46,715 bases of DNA from an uncultured Clostridia bacterium (lineage in GTDB: Bacteria; Bacillota; Clostridia; Christensenellales; UBA1242): contig CAOJSF010000003.1 in the NCBI GenBank assembly GCA_948442695.1, forward strand, positions 1 to 46,715. The letters run 5' to 3'. The position numbers and the translations under genes were made by a program. The notes beneath the pieces are model-generated. The model did not search any database. It saw only the letters and a program-made list of their open reading frames with translations, and had not been told where the DNA came from. Of the stretch, positions 1-7,929 are shown in pieces; the first letter of the stretch is position 1; the number at the start of each line of letters is the position of its first letter.

Positions 1-2
1 CA

Positions 3-284
3 CTAATAAAAAATAGTAGAGTATTATTTTGGTTTGGTTTAATTATTATGTTATTTGGAATTTATGGTTTTGTTGGCACTTTACTTTCTCTTAGTAATTT
101 ACCAGTAGTATTGATAAATGGTGTAGATACCACTAGTCAAAATATTGGCATAAACATACCAGTTGTTATATGTAGTATAGTTTTAACTTTTATCTTTCTT
201 TATGTAGGTATAAGTATGATTATTTCGTCAAAAAAGAAAAAGCGAAATGCAATAGAAATCTATAAGGCATATAACCAAATGTAG
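3..284 (+). CDS. Small membrane protein, 5'-partial at window edge
   Basis: The frame is open from the window edge (first whole codon at 3) to a TAG at 282-284. There is a Met at 48 but no ribosome site in front of it, and the preceding codons encode a hydrophobic stretch (VLFWFGLII) continuous with it, so the gene probably starts outside the window. It has two or three predicted membrane segments, then a short basic tail with SSKKKKR, which suggests a cytoplasmic C-terminus. I do not recognise a family. It sits in the cargo of the element next to tRNA-Asn and ends directly in a strong terminator. Confidence 0.55.
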   Translation, partial: LIKNSRVLFWFGLIIMLFGIYGFVGTLLSLSNLPVVLINGVDTTSQNIGINIPVVICSIVLTFIFLYVGISMIISSKKKKRNAIEIYKAYNQM

Positions 285-310
285 ACAGCAAAGTTTTTTG
301 CTGTCTTTTA
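283..310 (+). terminator. Rho-independent terminator
   Basis: Perfect 10-bp stem AGACAGCAAA/TTTGCTGTCT (283-292 and 297-306) with a 4-nt loop and a short T tract. It overlaps the stop codon of the membrane-protein gene. Confidence 0.85.
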
Positions 311-454
311 CTTTAAAAAGTAAAAATACTAGATATTAAAACTTAGCGTTTAATAGCACAAAAAGTAAAAGCAATAAAAATATATAAGCATAATATTAAG
401 AACGGCGTAAGACGCATTTAAACGGCTTGTACTAACCGATACAAAGGAGTTTAT

Positions 455-967
455 ATGAAAAGCAATATTGAAAAGTTTAATGACTTAATAAATTTAGATA
501 ATTTTGGCATTGCAACATTGCAAAGGCTTTTTAAGTGGAGTTTTCCAAAGGCAAAATCTACCATGGAAGATTTAATAAAATATGGTGCAGTTGAAAAGTT
601 GGAAAAAGGCTATAAAATTATTTCAGTTGACAAGTTTAAAAAATTTGGCTTGCAAATATTTTTATATAGTAAGTATGAAAATATATCAAAATCACTTTCA
701 AATATGATTTATGAAGAATTGGTTGAAGATGATAGGTTTATGAAAATAGTCAATGATACTTTTGAACTAAATTTAGACATAGATAGCATTTCAAAAAAGC
801 AAAGACAAGAAAATTTTAATTTACTTCTTTTAAACACTGCAAGAAGATTTATAATTGAAAAGTTGGCTGTTAATTTTATAAGCAAATTGTATGTTGACTT
901 TGCACCACATATTTTAGATAAATATTGGTTTGATTGGCTTGATAAGAACTGCCCTACTTGATATTAA
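455..967 (+). CDS. FtsK-gamma-like winged-helix protein with all-helical tail
   Basis: Ribosome site AAAGGAG precedes ATG 455. The first ~65 residues (LQRLF, then P-K-A, then GAVE, then YKIIS-DKF) look like the winged-helix gamma domain that ends FtsK/SpoIIIE translocases. The same pattern occurs in the 97-aa protein at 21407, so the two elements share a DNA-binding module. The rest (~100 aa) is helical and unrecognised. The first stop is TGA at 959-961, followed by TAT and TAA (965-967). If TGA is decoded in this element, the protein gains two residues (…PT-W-Y); otherwise it ends at 961. Probable role: a small DNA-binding regulator. The family call is pattern recognition only. Confidence 0.75.
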
Positions 968-1024
968 TAATATCACAAACTTCCCCTTAAAAATAAAAAA
1001 ATCCGCTTTAAATAAGGAGTTAAA

Positions 1025-1510
1025 ATGATAACGATAAATAAAATAGAAGAATTAGAAAAGTATCTTGAAATAGTTCCCGCAGATAAGTATGACGGAAAGC
1101 ATAAACAAATTATATTTAAGTTTATAGAAAATGGCGAGAAAGTCGATGTTTTATTTAATTGTGCTGTTGACTTAGTTTATGAGTGCCAAAAAGTAAGCAA
1201 AAAAGACTATGAATGTTGCGTTTATGTAAAGGCTAAAACTATTACCTTTAACTATTCTTTTACTTGCAATAAAATATTTGCTGACAACTTAATTATAAAA
1301 GATTGGTGCGTTTGTGAAAGCATATTAATACATAAAAACATAAGTGGAAATATTTTAAAGTGCAAACAAATTACTTGCCTTTCTTCTATTGATTGTAAAG
1401 AGATTTACACGCAAAAAATTAACTGCAAAAATATCAAAACGCAACTGCTTGATATTGATAATAAAATTAGGCTGACAAATTTGTCTTGTGATAAAGTTGA
1501 ATTTATATAA
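1025..1510 (+). CDS. Unknown 161-aa protein, Cys-rich repeat-like C-terminal half
   Basis: Start ATG 1025 follows AAGGAG. I do not recognise the protein. The second half is a run of short hydrophobic/polar repeats with spaced Ile, Leu and Cys (for example CKQITCLSSIDCKEIYTQ), which suggests a short beta-helix, as in pentapeptide or bactofilin-like repeats. It is probably co-transcribed with the next two genes (gaps 11 and 23 nt). No signal peptide or membrane segment. Likely cargo of the tRNA-Asn element. Confidence 0.65.
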   Translation: MITINKIEELEKYLEIVPADKYDGKHKQIIFKFIENGEKVDVLFNCAVDLVYECQKVSKKDYECCVYVKAKTITFNYSFTCNKIFADNLIIKDWCVCESILIHKNISGNILKCKQITCLSSIDCKEIYTQKINCKNIKTQLLDIDNKIRLTNLSCDKVEFI

Positions 1511-1521
1511 AGGGGGTAAAA

Positions 1522-1866
1522 ATGGTTTTTGGTTATGGTTTTATTGACATAATAATAAAAAAGAGTGCTTTAATAAAAGCGCAAATAGATGAGATTATAA
1601 AAAATTATAAAGTTGCGGAAGGTCATTTTGATAGCAACTTAATTGTTATTCGCGCAGGTATGAGTGATAATGACGTAAACTTAACGGCAAAAGAACTTAA
1701 AAATAGTTTTAACCTTTCTCTAAATAACGATTTTGTGTTTATAAAACAACTAAATTTAATTGAGCCTTGCAAGTGGTTAAAAGTATGTAAGTTGAAAAAA
1801 GATTTACAAATAGCAAATAAAAAGTTTACAAAAGGCTTTCCATATTTTGAATTAATAGCCGACTAA
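1522..1866 (+). CDS. Unknown 114-aa protein
   Basis: ATG 1522 is preceded by AAAGGGGG, 11 nt after the upstream gene, so the two are very likely co-transcribed. The protein is soluble, basic and mixed alpha/beta, with no motif I recognise. The segment TAKELKNSFNLSLNNDFVFIK could be a recognition helix, but this is weak. Terminator and promoter are not visible; it belongs to the same cargo operon of the tRNA-Asn element. Confidence 0.6.
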   Translation: MVFGYGFIDIIIKKSALIKAQIDEIIKNYKVAEGHFDSNLIVIRAGMSDNDVNLTAKELKNSFNLSLNNDFVFIKQLNLIEPCKWLKVCKLKKDLQIANKKFTKGFPYFELIAD

Positions 1867-1889
1867 TTAATTTAAAAGGAGTAGGCAAA

Positions 1890-2060
1890 ATGAAAGTTGA
1901 ACAAGAGTTTGAAAAAGACTTAATAGAAATTTTATTAAGTCTTTTAGAGAAAGATTTAGAAACATTTTTAGAGATTTCAATTCAAACATTTAATTTGAAA
2001 GGATTGAAAGAGGTTTTAAAGATTATTAAAACTGAAAGTTTAACGGACGAAATGCAATAA
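1890..2060 (+). CDS. Small acidic helical protein, 56 aa
   Basis: AAAAGGAG lies 8 nt before ATG 1890, and the frame ends at TAA 2058-2060. The product is short, Glu/Leu-rich and almost wholly helical (LLSLLEKDLETFLEIS), suggesting a small helical bundle or partner protein. It continues the operon with genes 1025 and 1522 at 23-nt spacing. Family unknown. Ribosome site and operon position support it as a gene. Confidence 0.55.
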   Translation: MKVEQEFEKDLIEILLSLLEKDLETFLEISIQTFNLKGLKEVLKIIKTESLTDEMQ

Positions 2061-2140
2061 GCAATATATTTTATAAGAAAAAGGTTACGATTGATTGTAG
2101 ACGCATTATATAAGCTCATAAACGCATTGTAATTTAAGTT

Positions 2141-3211
2141 TTAAAATACATCGTCGCTTAGATTATTTGTATTGTCTTGTTTAGTATTTTCTTCCAAAAG
2201 AAATGGAGAGTCGGGACGAAGATAATTAGAAAAGTCGCAACTTTTTTTAGTTTCTAATTTTGGAGGGCGAGAACGCAAAGGAAGATTATTTGTTGTGATT
2301 TGTTTCTCTTCGTCAACTTGTTCTATAAGTTTATCGTATGTAAAAATACTATTATCCCAAAGATAGTTGTTATCAAAATTGTTAGGGTCAAATCCCCAAC
2401 GAGTTAAGTCTAAATTTATATTGCCAAACTTCTTTTTTAAATAACCTATATCATATTGATAGGCTATGTTATCATATTTTGCATTTACATTTTCTATTTG
2501 CTTCTTAATACCTTTTCTACTTTTGCCATTTTCTTTAATAGAATTAATTTTATCATTTTTAAATTCTACACGATTTGATGACCATTCTTCTTTTGTTTTA
2601 TTATTAATATTTGAAATGTAAGATTGACGAAGATTAAAAATAGTTTGTTGGCATAATAAATCACCAAACGGAAAAGTTAAATAATCATAGGGCTTAAAAA
2701 AATGTTGAGATGACGGCTTCTTATTTCCGTTTGCAAAGACCATTGCTCTATGTGAATATTCTCTTAGTTTGGTTAAAAAGTCGGCAAAGCATTCGGCAGA
2801 CATTAAATTAATTAAAGTATCTTGTCTCTCGGGAGATAAGGTTTTAATTATGTTAATAAAATCGGCAAATTGGTTGAGTTTATTATATCGCTTTTCAAGT
2901 TGCTCATAATTAGATTTTAAGGTTTTGTAGTCCTTTTCAAGTTCTGCAAAACTTTTTTTATCTTCTTGCTTTTCGTCCATGGTTGGAATAAGGTCGTTTA
3001 AAATAAAGCAAGGCACATTGTTATATAAATATTCAATGCACTTGCAAGTCTTTTGCCAAAAAGGTTCTTTACTTCCATTTAAGTCTTTTGTAATAGAGTT
3101 TGCAGTTTTATAGCCGATAGAAGAAGAAAGATTTTTTTTGATAATGTATTTATTATTATCAGCCAAAAGTTTTTGCAGATTATTTTTAAAAATATTAGAC
3201 ATATCGTCCAT
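2141..3211 (-). CDS. Element repressor-like protein: HTH plus coiled coil
   Basis: GAGGT lies 5 nt before ATG 3211. The first ~75 residues resemble a degenerate XRE/Cro helix-turn-helix (LLADNNKYIIKKNLSSSIGYK, with TANSITKDLNGSKEP as the second helix pair). Residues ~85-120 form a Glu/Lys-rich coiled coil. The C-terminal ~230 aa are polar, Asn-rich and unrecognised. It is transcribed divergently from the recombinase operon, with an operator-like palindrome at 3271-3290 beside its promoter, so a role as the element's maintenance regulator is inferred. At 356 aa it is long for a phage repressor, and the long tail could carry another function. Confidence 0.65.
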   Translation of the reverse strand: MDDMSNIFKNNLQKLLADNNKYIIKKNLSSSIGYKTANSITKDLNGSKEPFWQKTCKCIEYLYNNVPCFILNDLIPTMDEKQEDKKSFAELEKDYKTLKSNYEQLEKRYNKLNQFADFINIIKTLSPERQDTLINLMSAECFADFLTKLREYSHRAMVFANGNKKPSSQHFFKPYDYLTFPFGDLLCQQTIFNLRQSYISNINNKTKEEWSSNRVEFKNDKINSIKENGKSRKGIKKQIENVNAKYDNIAYQYDIGYLKKKFGNINLDLTRWGFDPNNFDNNYLWDNSIFTYDKLIEQVDEEKQITTNNLPLRSRPPKLETKKSCDFSNYLRPDSPFLLEENTKQDNTNNLSDDVF

Positions 3212-3243
3212 GGTTTACCTCACAAAAAAAGTTTATAACATCT

Positions 3244-3272
3244 ATTATAGCAAGAAGAGTTAAAAATTACAA
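3244..3272 (-). promoter_or_regulatory. Sigma-A promoter of the element regulator
   Basis: On the minus strand TTGTAA, a 17-nt spacer, then TATAAT, about 35 nt before ATG 3211. Confidence 0.7.
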
Positions 3273-3290
3273 TCATATTTAAGTATGATT
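3271..3290. promoter_or_regulatory. Operator-like palindrome in divergent control region
   Basis: AATCATA-6 nt-TATGATT, a perfect 7-bp inverted repeat abutting the -35 box of the regulator gene. Likely binding site for the regulator at 2141-3211 (inference). Confidence 0.45.
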
Positions 3291-3433
3291 TATGAAGAGA
3301 CAAGATAAAATTAGGGATTGTATAAGATAATATCAACAAAAAATTTGGCAAACTTAAAACAACTTGAAAAACACCTTTCAAAACACTTGAAAAATAGCAT
3401 TGGTCGAAAATAAAATATTAAAGGGAGATAAAA

Positions 3434-3619
3434 ATGAAAATCAATAATGATAAAATGCTAACTATTAAAAAGTCGAAACTTAGGGTTAAAAGCAAATTGG
3501 ATGAAAATTATAATGAGGACTGACAAATTGACAATCAAATAAACGATAGCTTAAATACGCTTTACCCTATATTTCAACTATTAAATTATTATTATGAGGA
3601 GGAAAAACAAAATGGATAA
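3434..3619 (+). CDS. Small pre-recombinase ORF with in-frame TGA
   Basis: AAGGGAG lies 7 nt before ATG 3434. Reading straight through a TGA at 3521-3523 (codon 30), the frame stays open to TAA 3617-3619 and overlaps the recombinase start (ATG 3612) by 8 nt. The part after TGA (LNTLYPIFQLLNYYYEEE) is protein-like and helical. Under the standard code the product is a 29-aa peptide ending in NED. Small ORFs directly before large serine recombinases are common in Firmicutes elements, but I cannot name this one. Either TGA is decoded (Trp is most likely) or the gene carries a nonsense mutation; the preserved overlap favours the first. Confidence 0.5.
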
Positions 3620-5426
3620 AATAATCTACGCAGTTGGTTATTGTAGGTTTAGCAGTGATAATCAACGCAACGAGTCGATTGACGCACAAAAAAGGGCTAT
3701 ACAAAATTATGCAGATGAAAACAATATAATAATTACAAATTGGTATTTGGATTATGCACAAAGTGGAACAAGTGCTGACCGAAAAGAATTTCAAAAAATG
3801 ATTGAATCAAGCAAACATAGAAATTTTACAATGGTATTAGTTCATAAACTTGATAGATTTTCAAGAGATAAAGATGACACAGCACTATATAAAGTTATTT
3901 TAAAACGAAACGGAGTTAAAGTTTTTTCGGTAACTGAAAAATTTGACGAATCACCTGAGGGTGTTCTAATGGAAAGCCTTATAGAAGGCTTAGCCGCTTA
4001 TTATTCAAAAAATCTAGCACGAGAAACTTTAAAAGGAATGACCGAGAATGCTTATAATGCAAAAAGCAATGGTAGTGTTCCACCTTATGGCTATAAACTT
4101 GTTCCTAGACTTGATAGCAATAAAAATATTGTTTACAACAAAAAAGGTGCAATGCTTCACGACATAGCACTTGACGAGGAAAAGTCAGAGGCTATAAAAT
4201 TAATATTTGCAAGAGTAATTGAGGGCAAAACATATCCCGAGATAATTGAGGAATTGAGCAAGAAAGGGTTTAAAACATCTCGTGGCAATTATTTTACAAC
4301 AAGTTCCATATTAAATATTTTACGAAATGAAAAATATACTGGCACTTATATTTTCAATAAGTATCGCAAAAAAATGGCTAGGTCTGGTGGCATAAGTAAA
4401 GAACCAAACGAAGAGGACAAAGTAATTAAGGTTAAAGATGGTTTACCAAAAATAATTGAAGAGGACACTTTTAATCTCGTTCAACAAATATTGGATGCAA
4501 GAATTAGGCAGACACCTGGTATTAATTATGTGGACTATTTATTAAGTGGCAAAATAATTTGTGGCGAGTGTGGGTCGGCTTTTACTGGCGAAAGACAACG
4601 CAAAGTTTATAAAGATAGAGTTGAGTATCGAACATATTATAGGTGCAACACAAAAAGGGGTAATCTTCCAGAGGGACAGAATAAATGTGCTAACACTTGT
4701 ATAAGGCAAGACGAGATAGAAAAATTTGTATTGAGTGAAATTTCTAGGGTTGTGTTTAGCAAAAAGAATTTTGATTGCATTTTAGAACTTTACACAAAAT
4801 ATCAAGATGAATTATTAAATAGAGAATATTCGGCAGAGGCAATGAAAAGGCAAATAGTTTCGGTTGAAAATAAGATAAAAAATATTACCGAGGCAATAGC
4901 AGAGTTAGGCTTTTCAACCTCACTTAAAAATCAACTTGAAATGCTGGAAACGCAAAAACGCAACTTGGAAAATGAATTATCCAAAAATAGAACAAGGCTT
5001 GGACCTGAAATTGATAAAAAAAGGTTCGAAAAAGCCTATAATAAACTGGCTAAACTCTTTGAGGATAATAAACTTGAAAATACAAAATTAATTATTGACG
5101 CTCTACTTAATAGAGTGGTCGTGTATAATGATAGGGTCGAAGTATATATAAATATATTACCCTCATTTAATTATGAAAAGGTCGCCATGGAAATAACAGC
5201 AAAAGATATTTTAGAGGTAAAAGAAAAAGGAGTTGAAAGTAATTCAACTCCTTCTTCGCTTGTTTTTAGCCCTTTACATCATAATTTCATGGATGTAAAA
5301 GAATTTGGCTCCCCCAGTAGGACTCGAACCTACGACAACTCGGTTAACAGCCGAGTGCTCTACCGACTGAGCTATAGGGGAATATTAAATTGTTTTGAGC
5401 ACTTAATTATAAATCTCTCGATTTAG
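3612..5426 (+). CDS. Large serine recombinase (integrase) of tRNA-Asn element
   Basis: AGGAGG lies before ATG 3612; the longer in-frame Met at 3594 is inside that ribosome site and is rejected. Order: resolvase domain (residues ~3-150) with catalytic Ser14 in YCRFS and the IDAQ helix; recombinase domain (~165-300); zinc ribbon (CGECGSAFTG, then Cys near RCN and KCANTC); a long coiled coil (~400-460); C-terminal segment ending near VEVYINILPS. It would cut and rejoin element and chromosome att sites. The last ~75 codons read through a terminator, then antisense through tRNA-Asn (SPSRTRTYD is the typical antisense signature), and stop only at TAG 5424. The natural C-terminus is probably about 5215-5300, and the junction with the chromosome lies there. 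Confidence 0.85.
   Translation: MDKIIYAVGYCRFSSDNQRNESIDAQKRAIQNYADENNIIITNWYLDYAQSGTSADRKEFQKMIESSKHRNFTMVLVHKLDRFSRDKDDTALYKVILKRNGVKVFSVTEKFDESPEGVLMESLIEGLAAYYSKNLARETLKGMTENAYNAKSNGSVPPYGYKLVPRLDSNKNIVYNKKGAMLHDIALDEEKSEAIKLIFARVIEGKTYPEIIEELSKKGFKTSRGNYFTTSSILNILRNEKYTGTYIFNKYRKKMARSGGISKEPNEEDKVIKVKDGLPKIIEEDTFNLVQQILDARIRQTPGINYVDYLLSGKIICGECGSAFTGERQRKVYKDRVEYRTYYRCNTKRGNLPEGQNKCANTCIRQDEIEKFVLSEISRVVFSKKNFDCILELYTKYQDELLNREYSAEAMKRQIVSVENKIKNITEAIAELGFSTSLKNQLEMLETQKRNLENELSKNRTRLGPEIDKKRFEKAYNKLAKLFEDNKLENTKLIIDALLNRVVVYNDRVEVYINILPSFNYEKVAMEITAKDILEVKEKGVESNSTPSSLVFSPLHHNFMDVKEFGSPSRTRTYDNSVNSRVLYRLSYRGILNCFEHLIINLSI
5221..5253 (-). terminator. Terminator downstream of tRNA-Asn
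   Basis: Perfect 11-bp stem AAGGAGTTGAA/TTCAACTCCTT (5227-5237, 5243-5253). On the minus strand it is followed by TTTTTCTTTT. It lies inside the overlong recombinase frame and could act in both directions. Confidence 0.7.
5306..5381 (-). tRNA. tRNA-Asn (GTT)
   Basis: Minus-strand cloverleaf of 76 nt. The acceptor TCCCCTA pairs with TGGGGGA with one wobble, the discriminator is G and CCA is encoded (5306-5308). Anticodon arm CTCGG-CTGTTAA-CCGAG gives anticodon GTT, and the T loop is TTCGAGT. The 3' end faces the serine-recombinase element, the usual geometry for a tRNA used as an integration site. Confidence 0.95.
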
Positions 5427-5434
5427 TTTCACAA
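5406..5434 (-). promoter_or_regulatory. Promoter of tRNA-Asn
   Basis: TTGTGA, 17-nt spacer, TATAAT on the minus strand, ending 25 nt before the tRNA 5' end. The rest of 5435-5695 shows no gene; a second weaker promoter-like pair (TTGCAA, 17 nt, TACAAT) is at about 5542-5572. Confidence 0.65.
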
Positions 5435-5695
5435 TCACTTTCTTAACACCAGCCTTGTGCTCTTTGACTGAGTAAAAACAAAATGATTTTTTTCATTGTC
5501 AATGTCTTTCTATATCACATTTTTTTGACATCTTAAAACATTGTATGCCCGCAAATCAAAGTTTGCAACATTATATTATCAAAAATTTCTCTATTTGTCA
5601 ATAAATTTTTAAAAGTTTTTCAAAAAAATTAAATATTCTTTTCTTTACTTTGATTTTTTATTTACTATGATAATTTTAAAGGCTATTTTAAATGC

Positions 5696-5911
5696 CTACA
5701 TTTCAATTCTTGTTTTGATTTCAATCAAATTTTCGCTTATACTAATTTCGCTTTCTGGTTTCTCTGTCGGTTTGACGATATCATTTTTATCATTCAAATC
5801 TTCAAGTTTTTTTCGTTTTGACTCCAAAACTATTGAAGTGATGACAGCAAACAAAATCACAGCAATCAGTGCAACAATCACAAAAATCCTAATGCCTTTC
5901 TCCTTGTCCAT
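5696..5911 (-). CDS. FtsB/DivIC-like small membrane protein
   Basis: The 71-aa product has one membrane segment at residues ~8-27 followed by a short charged coil (SKRKKLEDLNDKND). Its start overlaps the end of yabQ by 23 nt. In many Clostridia the order is yabP-yabQ-divIC, and topology and position match DivIC (FtsB family, divisome scaffold). It is shorter than usual (about 100 aa), and the C-terminal half lacks a clear family motif, so the call rests on context. It could also be a sporulation-specific relative. Confidence 0.55.
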   Translation of the reverse strand: MDKEKGIRIFVIVALIAVILFAVITSIVLESKRKKLEDLNDKNDIVKPTEKPESEISISENLIEIKTRIEM

Positions 5912-6245
5912 CCCTTGAATCCTTTTTTCTACTGAATATACTATAACACTTTTTGATAAGTTTTGTCCACAAAAATTTAGAAATTAGTCGTTCTAAGAAA
6001 AAACTAATAAGTGTTATCGCAATAATATATAAACGAAACTGTCCATAATTAAACTTTAAATTTACTATAAATAAGATTGCAAAGGAAAAGAGGACGGAAA
6101 GAAAACTGAAAAAATGACGAGAATATTTATCGTTCCCTAAAAGCGAAACAATAATATTGAATAAATCAAAAATCACACCACATACAAAGCCTGTGATGAT
6201 AAGCAACAAAAACATAAGAGGTTGATTTAATGTCGGATAAAGCAC
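5889..6245 (-). CDS. yabQ: Spore cortex protein YabQ
   Basis: About 118 aa with four hydrophobic segments and a basic C-terminus, the YabQ layout; the motif GFVCGVIFDLFN matches the family's first-helix glycine and Asp-Leu region. In Bacillus, YabQ is in the forespore outer membrane and needed for spore cortex formation. The start is GTG 6245, 5 nt after AAGGGGG; the in-frame GTG at 6251 is too close to that site. It lies between yabP and a DivIC-like gene, the order in spore formers. Regulation by sigma-E is expected from the family, but I see no clear sigma-E promoter. Confidence 0.75.
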   Translation of the reverse strand: MLYPTLNQPLMFLLLIITGFVCGVIFDLFNIIVSLLGNDKYSRHFFSFLSVLFSFAILFIVNLKFNYGQFRLYIIAITLISFFLERLISKFLWTKLIKKCYSIFSRKKDSRDGQGERH

Positions 6246-6409
6246 TTGCACCCCCTTTTTAGCAAATTTATTTATATATAATAATTTAAATATTTCTAAT
6301 TTAAAGTTATACTTTTACAAGTTTATTGTCATACTTTTATAAATCAAAAGTTTAAAAATTTTAAAGCGACCTCTGTTGAAAAAAAAGCCATGACAAAAAC
6401 AAACAATAT

Positions 6410-6661
6410 CTACTTAAAAATCCTCTTTAGAAAAGAGCCTTTTGAAGCAACACTTTCAGAAAATTTGATATTTTGAAACTTTCCTTGAAGATGAACTTCA
6501 TTTTCTTCAAGATTCAATTTCTTCACTTCAATTCCATTGCCTGATAGGACAACAGCGCTTCCACTCATTTCAACCACCGCCTGCGTTGGCGTAGAAGAAG
6601 CAACCTTTGTCGCACCTTTAATTTGCAATATTTCTCCCTCAAGATGAATATAATTTGACAT
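6410..6661 (-). CDS. yabP: Sporulation protein YabP (YabP/YqfC family)
   Basis: 83 aa, mostly beta. The line VVEMSGSAVVLSGNGIEVKK followed by LNLEENEVHLQGKFQNIKF is the YabP/YqfC pattern (label, 'GNGLEVKKL', 'GEV.I.G.I..l.Y'). YabP is a spore-coat/cortex assembly protein made in the mother cell; YqfC is its paralog. The yabQ neighbour 160 nt downstream favours YabP over YqfC. AGATA-rich leader with GGGAGA before ATG 6661. No obvious promoter recognised. Confidence 0.8.
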   Translation of the reverse strand: MSNYIHLEGEILQIKGATKVASSTPTQAVVEMSGSAVVLSGNGIEVKKLNLEENEVHLQGKFQNIKFSESVASKGSFLKRIFK

Positions 6662-6928
6662 ATCTTTCTCCCAGAGATATTTTATTCATCGTCTTTCTAT
6701 AAAATGATAAATTTAAACAATTTAAATCATCTTCTCAGATTTTTGCTGTAAATATAATATTTCATCCTTTAAAATTTGTAATTCTTATAATTTATTAAAT
6801 AGACACAACTTATCAAAAAACAAGTTTTGTTATGCAAAAGTTTAAATTAACAATAAAAAGGCAAAATCAATTTAAACAAATGACAAAAATTAATAGATTT
6901 ATTTTTAATTTTAATATAAAATAAGATT

Positions 6929-7753
6929 ATGGAAAAAAAGATTTTAAAAATAGAAAATGATTGCATGATAACAGAAAGGCTAAAAGATGAAGGTTTTTCT
7001 TTTGGCCAAATTATGAATATGCTTAAGAGAAAAGATGTCAGGCTCAATGGAGAAAAAGTCAAAGACGATTGTTTTGTTTGTGCGGGTGACGAATTAACCA
7101 TATTTTATGAAGCAATCAAAAAGCCAACAGAAAGAAAATTTGAAGTTGTTTTTGAAGATGAAAATATAATTATAATAAACAAGCCATTTGGAATTGAAAT
7201 TGAGGGAGATGGTCTTGCCAAAGTTTTTCATGCTCTGCCCGTCCATAGGCTTGACAGAAACACCACAGGTCTGACCATTCTTGCCAAAAATTCAAAAGCA
7301 CAAAACTGCCTATTTGACGCATTTAAAAATAGAGGCATAACAAAAAAATATTATGCCGAGGTTGTGGGACAGGCGGATTTTAAAAACTTTAGATTTGACG
7401 CATATCTTGTCAAAGATTCAAAGGAAAGCAAGGTCAAGATTTTTACAAAACCCCTCCCAAATTCTCAAGCGATATCAACCACATTCAACACAATCAAGTC
7501 TTCTAGTTTTTCAAGTCTGATTGAATGCACCTTACACACCGGCAAAACTCACCAAATCAGAGCCTCTCTTGCCTTCCTAAAACATCCCATTATCGGAGAT
7601 GGTAAATATGGAAAAAATGAGGATAATAAGCGTTTTAAAGAAAACAAACAAAGGCTTCACGCTTTCTTTATAATGTTCAACAGCCTCACCACACCACTTG
7701 AATATTTAAATGGCAAAACTTTCAAATCACTTCCGAACTGGGTAAAAAGTTAA
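6929..7753 (+). CDS. RluA-family pseudouridine synthase
   Basis: N-terminal S4 RNA-binding domain (residues ~12-60, RLKDEGFSFGQIMNMLKRKDV, VRLNGEKVK), then the catalytic domain. The active-site motif HRLDRNTTGL holds the Asp that attacks the uridine, and LHTGKTHQIRAS plus HPIIGDGKYG are the conserved C-terminal motifs. It isomerises uridine to pseudouridine in rRNA or tRNA; the target cannot be told from sequence (RluD-type is usual for this layout). 274 aa, a normal length. There is no good ribosome site before ATG 6929, so it may be weakly initiated or nearly leaderless. It stands alone and ends in a terminator shared with degV. Confidence 0.9.
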   Translation: MEKKILKIENDCMITERLKDEGFSFGQIMNMLKRKDVRLNGEKVKDDCFVCAGDELTIFYEAIKKPTERKFEVVFEDENIIIINKPFGIEIEGDGLAKVFHALPVHRLDRNTTGLTILAKNSKAQNCLFDAFKNRGITKKYYAEVVGQADFKNFRFDAYLVKDSKESKVKIFTKPLPNSQAISTTFNTIKSSSFSSLIECTLHTGKTHQIRASLAFLKHPIIGDGKYGKNEDNKRFKENKQRLHAFFIMFNSLTTPLEYLNGKTFKSLPNWVKS

Positions 7754-7872
7754 AAATAAAATTTAAACGAAAATCGTTTTTAAAATTTTAAAAATAGTTT
7801 GCATTTTTAATTTAAGACAATTTTCAAATTTTCTAAAACTTCACCTTAATTTGCCTAAAATAATCTTTATTA

Positions 7873-7904
7873 AAAAAAGAGGTCTTTCTCAGTCCTCTTT
7901 TTTA
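7873..7904. terminator. Bidirectional terminator
   Basis: AAAAAAGAGG/CCTCTTTTTT stem (7873-7882, 7894-7903) with an 11-nt loop, between convergent genes; A and T tracts serve both strands. Confidence 0.85.
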
Positions 7905-7929
7905 TTTTAATTAATTATAAATTTATCTT

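Noticed and set aside
5667-5918. Plus-strand ORF opposite the FtsB/YabQ genes
   Set aside because: Antisense shadow of the real minus-strand genes with no ribosome site.
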